Source: Bacteroides sp. | GTDB lineage: Bacteria > Bacteroidota > Bacteroidia > Bacteroidales > Muribaculaceae | DNA length: 53,942 nucleotides | NCBI GenBank assembly: GCA_014802105.1 | Contig: JAAVCX010000006.1 | Coordinates: 20,665 to 74,606, forward strand | Direction: 5' to 3' | Shown here: piece after piece, positions 25,298-34,883 of the stretch | How positions within the stretch are numbered: position 1 is the first letter of the stretch | Layout of the letters: every line of letters starts with the position of its first letter | The notes under the pieces: generated by a model | What the model was told of the DNA's origin: nothing | Database searches by the model: none | Seen by the model: only the letters and a program-made list of their open reading frames with translations | Position numbers and translations under genes: made by a program

Positions 25298-28200
25298 ATG
25301 ACAATTCTAAGATCGATATTTACGGCCATCGTTTTTGCCTCTTCAATTCTGGCCAACGCGCTCGCGGCTGTTCCGACTAAGACCGTCTCTCCTGATTTTG
25401 CCTATCCTCAAAAGGTGAGTCAGACCTCAATGGAAACATTGAAAACAGCTCTGGCCGACGGAGACCGACAGGCAACACTCAGAGCACTCATAGACTACAC
25501 ATTGGCCCAAAGCTCCATCTCCCCGGCCAATATCACCCGGTCATTGTCGCTGATTGACTCGGTAGCTAATGTGAAGACTATCGATACTGTGACCCGTGCA
25601 ATGCTAAATATACTCCGGGCCACAATCTACGAAAACGTCTATGGAAACCAGAAATGGAAATATGACCGGCGATCGCTGCCACTCACCCCTCTGCCCGAGG
25701 ATATTAACGAATGGAGCGGCCAACAGTTCCGCGACGTAATAGCCCGCCTCTATGACGAGGCCCTGGCCGACAGCACAGCCCTCTTGGCCTCACCGCTGAC
25801 CGACTGGAAAAATGTAGTGGAACAGGACAGGATGACCGTCACATACTATCCGACCCTCCTTGACTTCGTTGCCTCCAAAGCTATCACCACCTTCAGCAGT
25901 TGGAACAACGAACCTGCTTTTTATCCCTATCGACTTGTGGCCGAAGCTTCCGATGCCAACAAACAGTTTGTGTCAGTCACACTTAAACAGGCACCTGTAA
26001 GCAACCGCATACTCGGCCTCTACTCCATGCTGATCCGACACTCTCGCTCCGGGTCGGCTCCCGATGTCAATTATCGGTTGTCACGTCTGTCCTTCCTCCT
26101 TGACAATTCACCCGCAACGTCCACTGATTGGGCTACTGCCCGTTACAATGCTTACAGCGAGCTATATATGTCGCTGAGCGACCGTGACGGCAAACCAGAG
26201 AGTGAATATGTCGGCGATATATTGCTAAGCCTCCCTCTTACCCAGCAATACAATAAGAAAATCTACGATCTCATCAACAGCTTTCTGAAAGAATATCCGC
26301 GCTACTGGCGGGCTGACTGCATGAGAAATACCCTTGACATTCTAGGCCATAAGGAAATAATCGTAGAAGGCCCACATCTGACCGCTCCCGGGCGTGAGAC
26401 CGTGATTAAGGTGATCATGAACAATGTCACCGATGCCTCGCTCAAGCTATGTGATGTCTCCTCATCTGAGGCCGCTCGCGATTTTTACGACACACGTAAA
26501 TCTCAGGCGCTTAAGACCGTAGCCACGATACCTCTCAGAGCCAAGGGCGAAATACCGTTCAGCGATACTCTTGAGATACGCCATGTATTCCCGGCCTGCG
26601 GAGCTTTCATAGCCATACCTTCGGCCAAGGATGAGGTGGTCTCTGCCCGTGAGAGCTACTACAAGATCAGGGTCAGCGAGATCGCCATGATCTATGGTGC
26701 GCTCAACGGCCGGCGTCAGTTGTGGGCCGTAAGCGCCGACGACGGAGCGCCTGTACCAAACGTGAAGATCGGAATCACTGAGTCGCCCTACCGCGACAGC
26801 TCGACCACAATCGATATCGGAGTAACCGATAACGACGGAGGATTACAGATACCGGCCAAATCCCGCGGAGCTGTCACAGCCTCCAAAGGCTCAGACCGTT
26901 TTGCCTCAGTCATTTATATCGGTGAATACACTTCGCGCGACGACAGACCGCAGAAGAGGGCCGATGCCTATACCTCTCTGCCTCTATATCACCACGGAGA
27001 CACAGTGGAATGGAGTGCGATCTGTTATGAGACCGGAGGACAGGCATGCCGTCCCAGAGCCGGAGAAAAGATCCCGGTAGTGCTTCGTGATGCCAATTAT
27101 CAGAATATCGACACGGCCGAAAGCGTGAGCGATCGTTACGGTCGCATAAACGGAAGTTTCATTCTACCGGCCGAAGGGCTTTCGGGTCACTTCTCCTTAT
27201 TGATCGATGGAATGACGGCTGTCTCTTTTGAGGTCAGCGACTATAAACTCCCTACATTCCAGGTGCTTCCTTCAGCAGCAGCCAACGATACCCCCCGTGA
27301 AGGGGAGGTGACTCTCGGCGGCAAAGCAGTCAATTACTCGGGATTTCCCGTACAGGATGCCGAGGTCAAGATCGCGCTCTCGGTCAGCAACGGATGGCGC
27401 TGGGGGCCCTCTTACGAAATAGAGACTTTCAACGACACCACCGACTCAAATGGTCGCTACTCAATCGTCATACCGGCAGATGTCCTTCAAAATTCACCAT
27501 TTCCCAAGGGCTACTATACAGCCTCTGTGAGCGTAACCTCATCGGCCGGCGAGACTCAGACTGCGAGCCTATCGTTCAGCCGCGGCAGGCGTTACAATAT
27601 TACCGCCGTCACTCCGGCCATCCACTCTCTCAGTAACAAAAGTCTCACACTGACCTCTACCGTCAAAGACTTCTCTGACTCCCCCGTAGGACTATCGGTC
27701 AACATTGCTCTATCCAACGGTCGTGATACCGTGAGTCGGGCAGTCGCTGATCCATGCGCCACTATCAGCCTCGACGGTATCAGTCAGGGTGTCTACACAC
27801 TGACCTTTGCATGCGAGGAGGCCGACACGCTCAGGAGGGAAATCATCATATATGACCCTGAGGCCACCGAGAGCCCGTGTCCCGGACAACTGCTCTGGCC
27901 CCCAATGCACACAGTCACTACTGATCTTGACGGTCATGGATCGTGGCTTGTGGCCGCTTCTTGTCCTACCCATATTCTCGCTACCCTCTCGACCTCCGAC
28001 AGTATCATATCACAACAATGGATAGACGCTGCCAAAGGCTTCAACCGTCTGCCCGTCAACCTACCGGCCGGAGTAGATCAAGCCACACTCACCTACGCGG
28101 CTGTCGGAGACTACCGTAACTCCTCCGGCTCTGTGACCATCAGCCGTAAGGACTCGGAGAAAGGACTTAGAATAATCACCGAGACTTTCCGTGACAACCT

Positions 28201-30973
28201 CGAGCCCGGATCAACCGAGACAGTCATCTTCCGTGTCACTAATTTGCAGGGTCATGGACGCGAGACAGCCGTAATCGCCGGGATGTATAACTCAGCGATC
28301 AACGCCATCGCCTCGGCTCGGCCCTGGAGCTTCAACGCTTCGCCGGCCCGCAACGACAGGTTTTCTATAAACATCTCACCATCAGGTGGTTCATGGAGCT
28401 CATTCCGCATTTTCAGACAGAGAAACACCCGCAGGAGATGTACCGAGCTTATCGCGCCGTTATTCAACACCTGGGGACGACCGTTCAATTCATATCTCTT
28501 CGGAGGTACAAACCTCATGAGTAGATACTACAAATCAGCCATGAGAGCCACCACCACCGCAGGATCTGCCGATGGAGAGGAGGTAATGGATGTAGCGGAG
28601 CAAATCAGCTACGACTCAGCAGCTCCCATGGACATGATGGTCTTAAGCGAGCCGAAATTGATAGCCGGAGGGAGCATTGAGGAATCAGCCGCCGACAATG
28701 AAGCTGATGCCGGTAATGGCGGTGCTCCTGAAACAGATGCCGGGGGAGAGGTATTCAACTATCGAGAATCTGTCGTCCCTCTCGCGTTTTTCCGTCCCGA
28801 TCTGATCACAGATCCTGACGGCAACCTGGCTTTGAAATTTACAGTCCCTGATGCCAATGCCACTTGGCGCCTTCAATTGCTCGCTTTTACCGATTCACTG
28901 CTTTCGGCGAATTACTCGCGGGAGCTGACAGTGTCACGTAGGGTCATGGTGCAACCCAATATGCCGCGTTTCGTGAGGTCGGGCGACACAGTTGTAATAC
29001 CCGTGACCGTCATGAACAATTGCGACTCAACGCTCACAGCCACCGTGAGTCTGGACTGCTACGATCCATATAATGGCAAGGAACTTGTCAATGTCAACCG
29101 AGCAGTTGAAATATCCGCCCACTCATCAGTTGTATCATCTATCACTGTCAATGTACCCGACGCTGTCTCCTCTCTTGGCTTCAGGGTCAAAGCTATATCT
29201 GACCTCGGCAGCGATGGCGAGCGGAGCGTCATTCCGGTACTGCCGTCACTGACAGTAGTCCGTGAAAGTGTTCCGTTCTATCTTGCACCGGGCGGAGGAA
29301 CTGTCACTCTCGACATCCCCTCGATGCCTCGTGGCGGAAATGCAACAATGCAGATCTGCACCAACCCGGCTTGGAGCGTAGTCACAGCTCTGCCCGGACT
29401 GCTCACCAAGCAAGCAGTGACTTCCATCGAAGCAGCCGAGGCCATATTTGCGGCATCGGTAGCCACGGGCCTCGTCAAGGACAATCCCGCGATAGCCAGC
29501 GCTCTGACCGAGTGGACTGCACGCGGAAGCAAGACCGACGAACTCTCCTCGATGCTCGAGCGCAACGAGGATCTTAAGATCATGCTCCTCAACGCCACAC
29601 CCTGGATCTCAGAGGCCAAGGATGATACCCAGCGCATGAGTCGTCTGGCTCTACTCTTTGACACCAAACTCATCGACAAGGCTATCAACGATAATATAGC
29701 CCTGCTTTCCCGACTCGCCACCCCCTCGGGAGGCTGGAAATGGTCGCCTCTGAGCGACGATGCTTCGGAATGGGCAACATCAAGTGTACTCAACACATTA
29801 GGTCATGTTGTTCAGCTCGGTTATCTGCCAGCCTCAGGCGAGCTTAAACGCCTACTGACCAAAGCCCTCGCGTGGGATACATCTCTGACACTTAAGCAAT
29901 TCAAGAAATATCCTGACGGCGACTATACTGAATATGTCGATCGTCATACCCTCTATGCCCCTCTCGGCATAGGAAAACCCGAAACAACTATAGTAAACGC
30001 CACGATCCGACACATTCTCTCAACCTGGAGAAACGCACCTCTGACTACCAAAGCTATAGATGCACGCCTGCTGTTTGTCAATGGCTACCAAGAAGTGGCT
30101 CGCTCCATCCTGACATCTATCCGAGAGTTTGCCATCAGTGATGCGTCACGCGGAATGTGGTTCCCGTCACTCACCGACAACCCCTCTTTGGGATCGATGG
30201 AGATACTCTCGTCGACATCTCTAATTCTCGAGACGATAGCCCTGATCGATCCCACTTCTACCGATATAGACGGTCTGAGACAATGGTTAATACTAAGTAA
30301 AGGGGCTCAGAACTGGGGGACATCGACAGCCGCGACTCAAATCATAGCTTCCATTCTTACCACCTCACGCCGATGGATCGCGACCCCCTCCAATGCTTTG
30401 ATCAAGATAGACGGACGACTCATTACTTCCGATGAAATAAACCATATCACGGGAGAATGGGAGACTGTTCTTGAGCCGAAACGTGTCTCGGGCAAGAAAG
30501 TGAAAGCAGAGGTTAAGACTGACTCGCCGTCATGGGGAGCACTCTATTGCAGCTATGAAGCTCCCGGCGACTCGGTCAAGGCTACATCTTGTCCCGAACT
30601 ATCGCTCACACGCACTCTGCTCCCGCCGGCCGACTCGCTCTCTTTGGGTGGTCGGGTCACAGTGCTTCTCACCCTCAAGGTCAATGAAGACATGGACTAT
30701 GTTGTAATTGACGATCAGCGCGGAGCCTGTTTTGAACCCGTCGATCAACTTCCGGCGACAGTGTGGACCGACGGTGTCAGAGCATATCGCGTCAGCGGAG
30801 ACACCTCAACACGTTTCTTTATTGATAGACTGCGCCGCGGTACTTACCAGATCACATACGATGTCTACGTTAATAACGCCGGCACCTTCACTTCAGGCAT
30901 AGCCACTGTCCAGAGCCTATATGCTCCGCGTTTCACCGCCCACTCCTCGGGTACAACCCTCTATGTAAAATGA
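25298..30973 (+). CDS. Bacterial alpha-2-macroglobulin family protein
   Basis: 1,891 residues. The signal peptide spans about 1-24 with no lipobox. A helical N-terminal region of about 300 residues precedes a series of beta-sandwich macroglobulin domains. An acidic, Ala/Gly-rich stretch (about 1105-1150) may serve as bait. SVVPLAFFRPDLITDPDGNLALKFTVPD near residue 1158 is the A2M signature, followed by the terpenoid-cyclase-like alpha-toroid (about 1370-1680) and a receptor-binding-like end. The CxEQ thioester is absent; the matching place reads TSIEAAEAIF. Bacterial A2Ms trap proteases in the periplasm, and Bacteroidetes forms often lack the thioester. The stop overlaps the next start by 4 bp. 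Confidence 0.87.
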   Translation: MTILRSIFTAIVFASSILANALAAVPTKTVSPDFAYPQKVSQTSMETLKTALADGDRQATLRALIDYTLAQSSISPANITRSLSLIDSVANVKTIDTVTRAMLNILRATIYENVYGNQKWKYDRRSLPLTPLPEDINEWSGQQFRDVIARLYDEALADSTALLASPLTDWKNVVEQDRMTVTYYPTLLDFVASKAITTFSSWNNEPAFYPYRLVAEASDANKQFVSVTLKQAPVSNRILGLYSMLIRHSRSGSAPDVNYRLSRLSFLLDNSPATSTDWATARYNAYSELYMSLSDRDGKPESEYVGDILLSLPLTQQYNKKIYDLINSFLKEYPRYWRADCMRNTLDILGHKEIIVEGPHLTAPGRETVIKVIMNNVTDASLKLCDVSSSEAARDFYDTRKSQALKTVATIPLRAKGEIPFSDTLEIRHVFPACGAFIAIPSAKDEVVSARESYYKIRVSEIAMIYGALNGRRQLWAVSADDGAPVPNVKIGITESPYRDSSTTIDIGVTDNDGGLQIPAKSRGAVTASKGSDRFASVIYIGEYTSRDDRPQKRADAYTSLPLYHHGDTVEWSAICYETGGQACRPRAGEKIPVVLRDANYQNIDTAESVSDRYGRINGSFILPAEGLSGHFSLLIDGMTAVSFEVSDYKLPTFQVLPSAAANDTPREGEVTLGGKAVNYSGFPVQDAEVKIALSVSNGWRWGPSYEIETFNDTTDSNGRYSIVIPADVLQNSPFPKGYYTASVSVTSSAGETQTASLSFSRGRRYNITAVTPAIHSLSNKSLTLTSTVKDFSDSPVGLSVNIALSNGRDTVSRAVADPCATISLDGISQGVYTLTFACEEADTLRREIIIYDPEATESPCPGQLLWPPMHTVTTDLDGHGSWLVAASCPTHILATLSTSDSIISQQWIDAAKGFNRLPVNLPAGVDQATLTYAAVGDYRNSSGSVTISRKDSEKGLRIITETFRDNLEPGSTETVIFRVTNLQGHGRETAVIAGMYNSAINAIASARPWSFNASPARNDRFSINISPSGGSWSSFRIFRQRNTRRRCTELIAPLFNTWGRPFNSYLFGGTNLMSRYYKSAMRATTTAGSADGEEVMDVAEQISYDSAAPMDMMVLSEPKLIAGGSIEESAADNEADAGNGGAPETDAGGEVFNYRESVVPLAFFRPDLITDPDGNLALKFTVPDANATWRLQLLAFTDSLLSANYSRELTVSRRVMVQPNMPRFVRSGDTVVIPVTVMNNCDSTLTATVSLDCYDPYNGKELVNVNRAVEISAHSSVVSSITVNVPDAVSSLGFRVKAISDLGSDGERSVIPVLPSLTVVRESVPFYLAPGGGTVTLDIPSMPRGGNATMQICTNPAWSVVTALPGLLTKQAVTSIEAAEAIFAASVATGLVKDNPAIASALTEWTARGSKTDELSSMLERNEDLKIMLLNATPWISEAKDDTQRMSRLALLFDTKLIDKAINDNIALLSRLATPSGGWKWSPLSDDASEWATSSVLNTLGHVVQLGYLPASGELKRLLTKALAWDTSLTLKQFKKYPDGDYTEYVDRHTLYAPLGIGKPETTIVNATIRHILSTWRNAPLTTKAIDARLLFVNGYQEVARSILTSIREFAISDASRGMWFPSLTDNPSLGSMEILSSTSLILETIALIDPTSTDIDGLRQWLILSKGAQNWGTSTAATQIIASILTTSRRWIATPSNALIKIDGRLITSDEINHITGEWETVLEPKRVSGKKVKAEVKTDSPSWGALYCSYEAPGDSVKATSCPELSLTRTLLPPADSLSLGGRVTVLLTLKVNEDMDYVVIDDQRGACFEPVDQLPATVWTDGVRAYRVSGDTSTRFFIDRLRRGTYQITYDVYVNNAGTFTSGIATVQSLYAPRFTAHSSGTTLYVK

Positions 30974-31488
30974 ATAAAATCCCCCGACTGTTTCTGTTGA
31001 TATTCACGTTCATTGGCCTCAGCTCATGTGTCAATGATGACGATCCGTCAAAGGCCTGGTCGCTCCCGATAGGGAGCGAAATGCCCTCCTTTGACATCAC
31101 TCTCAGCGACGGCACACGTGTGACTAACCGAGACTATGAGGGGAAAGTGGCTGTGATCGTGCTGTTCAACACCTCATGCCCCGATTGTCGTGCCGAACTA
31201 CCCATCGTCCAGGAAGTAAGCACAATGACCGACAGCGATGTCAACTACCTCTGCATAGCCCGTCAGGAGGATAACGAGACCATTGCCCGCTTCTGGAGCG
31301 AGAACTCCCTGACTCTTCCCTACTCTCCCCAACCTGACAGGCATGTCTATTCACTATTTGCCGAATCGGTCATTCCCCGCGTCATGATCTTTAATCAGTC
31401 GGGCACGCTCTCCTCCTCATTTGCCGACTCACCGCTCCCCAATGCGCAAAAGCTTCTCGAATCAATAACCATCGCATCGCAACAATAA
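30970..31488 (+). CDS. TlpA-like thioredoxin-fold lipoprotein
   Basis: 172 residues. A type II signal peptide (MNKIPRLFLLIFTFIGLSSC) places the lipidated Cys at residue 20. The thioredoxin fold follows, with VLFNTSCPDCRAELP around residues 65-79. The active site is CPDC, which is plausible for a membrane-bound TlpA/ResA-type disulfide reductase or redoxin. The cis-Pro loop is ESVIPRVMIF. The ATGA overlap with the alpha-2-macroglobulin gene means coupled translation, suggesting a joint periplasmic role such as keeping a partner reduced. That role is inference. Confidence 0.82.
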   Translation: MNKIPRLFLLIFTFIGLSSCVNDDDPSKAWSLPIGSEMPSFDITLSDGTRVTNRDYEGKVAVIVLFNTSCPDCRAELPIVQEVSTMTDSDVNYLCIARQEDNETIARFWSENSLTLPYSPQPDRHVYSLFAESVIPRVMIFNQSGTLSSSFADSPLPNAQKLLESITIASQQ

Positions 31489-31493
31489 ACGTG

Positions 31494-31511
31494 ATATAGA
31501 ACTGATCTAAA
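31494..31511. repeat. Solo end of the palindromic repeat (copy 3 fragment)
   Basis: ATATAGAACTGATCTAAA is identical to the left boundary of the repeat at 43683, including the four flanking bases. No second end follows nearby, so this is a remnant or a half element. Confidence 0.55.
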
Positions 31512-31554
31512 ACTATAGTCTGCGGCAGGTGTTGTAATTAAAAAGACTTTGATT

Positions 31555-31935
31555 ATGACACAGATCAAGATAAAAAGAGCCTACGAGCCGGAGGATGCCG
31601 GTGACGGTTATCGTATTTATATAGACAGATTGTGGCCAAGAGGTATGTCACACGAGACATTCCACTATGACCTTTGGGTGAAGGATGTGGCTCCTTCAAC
31701 CCAACTAAGGGAATGGTTTCACGGCAGTCACGACGACACTTTGTCGCAAGCCGACCAAGATACACGATGGAAAGAATTTGAATCACGCTACGCTGCCGAG
31801 CTGCAAGCTAACCCGGCATATTCAAAACTGAGGGACATTATATCATCTCACCCGAAAGTCACACTGTTATACAGCTCCCATGACGTCACACATAACAATG
31901 CTGTGGTTCTTGCCGACTGTCTCAGACATTCATGA
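31555..31935 (+). CDS. DUF488 family protein
   Basis: 126 residues from the ATG at 31555. It has the family hallmarks RIYIDRLWPRGMSHE (about 22-36), LREWFHGS (about 53-60) and the C-terminal LLYSSHDVTHNNAVVLADCL. The family is cytoplasmic and widespread, of unknown biochemical role, and often considered metal or stress associated. Its 3' end overlaps the convergent glycosyltransferase gene by 6 bp. Confidence 0.88.
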   Translation: MTQIKIKRAYEPEDAGDGYRIYIDRLWPRGMSHETFHYDLWVKDVAPSTQLREWFHGSHDDTLSQADQDTRWKEFESRYAAELQANPAYSKLRDIISSHPKVTLLYSSHDVTHNNAVVLADCLRHS

Positions 31936-33078
31936 CATAATGTAGTCAACAAGCGTGTCGAGATCGCGACGCTGGCGCTCCTCGATGAGCCGGTAACGCT
32001 CGAGCGAAGCCTCACGCCTTGACTCAAATATATGCCGGTCTTCAAGCTGAAGCACACGGGTAGCTATCTCGTCTTCGGAATAAGGATTGACATAGAGCGG
32101 CGCATCGCCACATATCTCGGAAATAGACGAGAACGATGAGGCAATCACAGGCACCCCATATTTCATAGCTTCGATAGGAGGATAGCCGAAACCCTCATTG
32201 AGCGATGGATAAAGCAGAGCGTAAGCACCCTTGAACAGGCGTTCAAGCTCGTCGCGGTCAACATATCCTTTTGTAATAAACCTATCGCGGTTGCGCACAC
32301 GGGAGAGCAGCCTCGAATCCTCTCCGAGACCAAGCAATATGACCTTGCCGTCGATATGGGGATGGGAAGTGAAGAGCCCATCGAGCGCACGGATAGTGCG
32401 GTAAGGATTTTTGAGCCAGCGGTTGGCCGAAACCACAAGATAATATTTCCCGTCAGCAGGATCGTTATCATCTGAAACCGGCTCTGAAGTATTGGGAGAG
32501 TAGAGCACCTTGATCGAGTCAGGGTCGACCGAAGGATAGTAACGGCAAATCGAAGCCTTGGAGTGTTCAGACACGGTTACTATCCTGATACCCGGATAAT
32601 TGATCTCCACCCCATATTTCCTGAGATGCCCTTTGCGGGCCATGCGACGCATAAATGTCTGCTTAAGCAGAGCCTTGATATATTCCGAAAAACCCTTTGC
32701 GAACATAGGCTCATAGACATCGGTGTTCATCTCGAGATTTCTGAGTCCATGTTCTGTAACGGTTATAGGGACTCCTGCTCGGGCAAAGGAGCCATATTCG
32801 TCGCGCCACAGAGGCGTGTAAAGCCTCTCGAACTCAGAGTGCTCATAAAGCTCAGGAATTGTCTTATCCTTAGCCAACCTCACGGTGATATTCTTCTCCC
32901 TGACAAGCGATAAAATATCTTCGGGCAGAAATCGGCTGTCGTCATAGTAAGCTATGACATCGTGAGGATATTTCTCTGCAAGGGCTTTAAATACGATATA
33001 GCCATACACTCCGCCGCCATGAAACTTGGTTTTCCCGGCAGGCTGACAAGAGGAAAGATCAAACAGGATTTTTTTCAT
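31930..33078 (-). CDS. GT4-type glycosyltransferase
   Basis: About 382 residues from the ATG at 33078, preceded in frame by a GTG. The GT-B fold is recognisable. The N-terminal part has FHGGGVYGYIVFKAL. The nucleotide-sugar domain contains YYLVVSANRWLKNPYRTIRALDGL (about 215-238), GKVILLGLGEDSR, and the catalytic EX7E-like region ALLYPSLNEGFGYPPIEAMKYGVPVIAS (about 290-317). It transfers a sugar from a nucleotide donor in making a cell-surface glycan. Donor and acceptor are unknown. No other glycan genes are adjacent. Confidence 0.85.
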   Translation of the reverse strand: MKKILFDLSSCQPAGKTKFHGGGVYGYIVFKALAEKYPHDVIAYYDDSRFLPEDILSLVREKNITVRLAKDKTIPELYEHSEFERLYTPLWRDEYGSFARAGVPITVTEHGLRNLEMNTDVYEPMFAKGFSEYIKALLKQTFMRRMARKGHLRKYGVEINYPGIRIVTVSEHSKASICRYYPSVDPDSIKVLYSPNTSEPVSDDNDPADGKYYLVVSANRWLKNPYRTIRALDGLFTSHPHIDGKVILLGLGEDSRLLSRVRNRDRFITKGYVDRDELERLFKGAYALLYPSLNEGFGYPPIEAMKYGVPVIASSFSSISEICGDAPLYVNPYSEDEIATRVLQLEDRHIFESRREASLERYRLIEERQRRDLDTLVDYIMS

Positions 33079-33121
33079 CACACGGCCGATTTAAGGTTAT
33101 AAGGATAAGTAAGGTATTTTT

Positions 33122-33910
33122 TCAGAGATCGATGGTCCAGGAGTCGGAGGCACGCCAGGCAGGGAAGCGTTCGCGGCCTTTGTCGAGATCGGCACGCGAG
33201 AGCAACGCATAACGATAGCCCGAGGCCGAGCGCGTCTCTTGGATCGGATTTCCGAGATTGTCGTAGATCTGAGTCTCGGAGGGATGATACTCGCCGTAAT
33301 TATCTGAGCCCGATCGATTGGCACACACTACATAGGCCTGGTTTTCAACAGCACGCGCTGCCAGGAGTATCCTGAGCTGATCAGCGCGAGAGCGTGGCCA
33401 ATTGGCAGGTACGAGCAACACGTCATAGAGGGCTCCGGGTCGATTGCGGGTCCACACCGGGAACCTCACGTCGAAGCAGAGCACAAGCATGAACTCCCAG
33501 CCTCTGAATCTCACTCTCAGAGGCATCTCACGACCGGCAGTGTAGACCTTATCTTCGGTCGACAGAGGGAAGAGATGGCGCTTGTCATAGAAAGCTATCT
33601 CGCCACTGGGCTCCACAAAAAATCCACGGTTGGTATAATTGTCGTGACCATCGGTGTGGAGATAGCTGCCGGCTATGGCAAAGCCGAAAAACTGAGCCCA
33701 ACGACGCAAGGAATCGACCGTGTGTCCCTCGTCGGTCTCGGCCCAAAGTTTCTGTTCGCGGCGATCCTGAACAAACGAAGTAGTGAAAAGCTCGGGGATA
33801 ACCACTACATCAGTGTCGGGCTCGACGGCATGGAGCGCATGAGCCATGGCGAGGAGATTGGCCTCGACGTCTCCGTAGACGATGTCAAAGGGTATAGCGC
33901 AGATTTTCAT
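33122..33910 (-). CDS. Nitrilase-family amidohydrolase (omega-amidase-like)
   Basis: 262 residues. The Glu-Lys-Cys triad is visible: Glu40 in VVIPELFTT, Lys in FYDKRHLFPLSTED near residue 110, and Cys in FMLVLCFDVRFPVW near residue 147. The layout YDKRHLF-LCFDVRFP is that of the YafV/NIT2 branch, which hydrolyses omega-amides such as alpha-ketoglutaramate in metabolite repair. It is cytoplasmic. Its start overlaps the stop of the upstream acyltransferase gene by 4 bp, so translation is probably coupled. Confidence 0.86.
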   Translation of the reverse strand: MKICAIPFDIVYGDVEANLLAMAHALHAVEPDTDVVVIPELFTTSFVQDRREQKLWAETDEGHTVDSLRRWAQFFGFAIAGSYLHTDGHDNYTNRGFFVEPSGEIAFYDKRHLFPLSTEDKVYTAGREMPLRVRFRGWEFMLVLCFDVRFPVWTRNRPGALYDVLLVPANWPRSRADQLRILLAARAVENQAYVVCANRSGSDNYGEYHPSETQIYDNLGNPIQETRSASGYRYALLSRADLDKGRERFPAWRASDSWTIDL

Positions 33911-34446
33911 TCGGCTGAGAATTTTTCGGGACGTATTCCCTCAAACTGGCTGTAATAATCCTTGATGGCGCGCATGTCGGCATCAATGTCGCCCGTGGGG
34001 GTAAAGGTATGCTCGAGATGAACAAGCTTATGGGCGGCATCGACGGCTCCGAGTATCACAGGCACTCCGGCCTCGTAAGCGATGTGAAGAAAACCGGTGC
34101 GCCACTCGGTGACACGCGAGCGGGTGCCCTCGGGGGTGATGGCGAGGGTGAGACGCGAGGCGTGGCGAAATTTTTCGATAATGATCTCGGACAGCGACGA
34201 GCCGCGGCGGCGCGACACCGGGATCCCGCCGAGAGCCCTGAAAAGATATTTCAGAGGGAAGAAAAACCAGGACTCTTTCATCAGGAAACCGGCCCTGCGG
34301 CCCAGAGACCAATAGGAGAGCTCGCCGAGAATAAAATCCCAGTTGGAGGTGTGGGGAGCCACACAGACAATACTCCTGGGATAGTCGGGAACGGTACACA
34401 CCACGCGCCACCCGAACAGACGCAGGATGGCTCGGGATACATTCAT
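33907..34446 (-). CDS. PlsC-like 1-acyl-glycerol-3-phosphate acyltransferase family protein
   Basis: 179 residues, short for the family. It has the catalytic HTSNWDF motif (HX4D type) near residue 32 and the glycerophosphate-binding TPEGTRSR near residue 105, with GGIPVSRRRGSS between them. It would acylate a lysophospholipid or related lipid at the inner membrane. Length and motifs resemble stand-alone Bacteroidetes members encoded away from other lipid genes. It overlaps the nitrilase gene by 4 bp. Confidence 0.84.
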   Translation of the reverse strand: MNVSRAILRLFGWRVVCTVPDYPRSIVCVAPHTSNWDFILGELSYWSLGRRAGFLMKESWFFFPLKYLFRALGGIPVSRRRGSSLSEIIIEKFRHASRLTLAITPEGTRSRVTEWRTGFLHIAYEAGVPVILGAVDAAHKLVHLEHTFTPTGDIDADMRAIKDYYSQFEGIRPEKFSAE

Positions 34447-34475
34447 AGGAAGTAGGGAAACGGTGGAGTGAAATC

Positions 34476-34814
34476 TTATTTCTTGGCAGCCTTGAGGGCA
34501 ACATTCATCTCGTGGAGGATCTCCTCGATGCGCTTATTGAAGTTCTGACGGAGTTTAGCGAAAGATGCACGAAAGTAAGCGCGTCGGGCATCGGTGTACT
34601 CCTTGCGAGTAGCGTAGCTCTTCTGTGATCCGGGGAAGTCTACACTGACAAGCTTCAGAGCCGACATCTGAAGCTCGGCGAGGTCATAGACACACTTGTT
34701 GAGAGCCTCCGAGTCAATGCCGGGCACAGCCAGTCGGGCCATTACACATTCACCGGCGAGAGCACCGCATATACGATAGATTTCTTTCTTGATAGCACGC
34801 TTAGAGTTTGCCAT
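34476..34814 (-). CDS. Small conserved basic helical protein, function unknown
   Basis: 112 residues, Lys/Arg/Ala-rich, almost certainly all helical, with no signal peptide. It starts MANSKRAIKKEIYRICGALAGE and ends with a basic helix (KLRQNFNKRIEEILHEMNVALKAAKK). I do not recognise a domain; its look is that of a cytoplasmic nucleic-acid- or ribosome-associated protein. It is separated by 29 nt from the downstream acyltransferase gene and by 69 nt from thrC upstream. Confidence 0.7.
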   Translation of the reverse strand: MANSKRAIKKEIYRICGALAGECVMARLAVPGIDSEALNKCVYDLAELQMSALKLVSVDFPGSQKSYATRKEYTDARRAYFRASFAKLRQNFNKRIEEILHEMNVALKAAKK

Positions 34815-34883
34815 AATATAGTTTTTTATGATGAATCTGAGAATTAAGTTACATAGTCAAAACGCTGTCGGAGACAGGATTGT

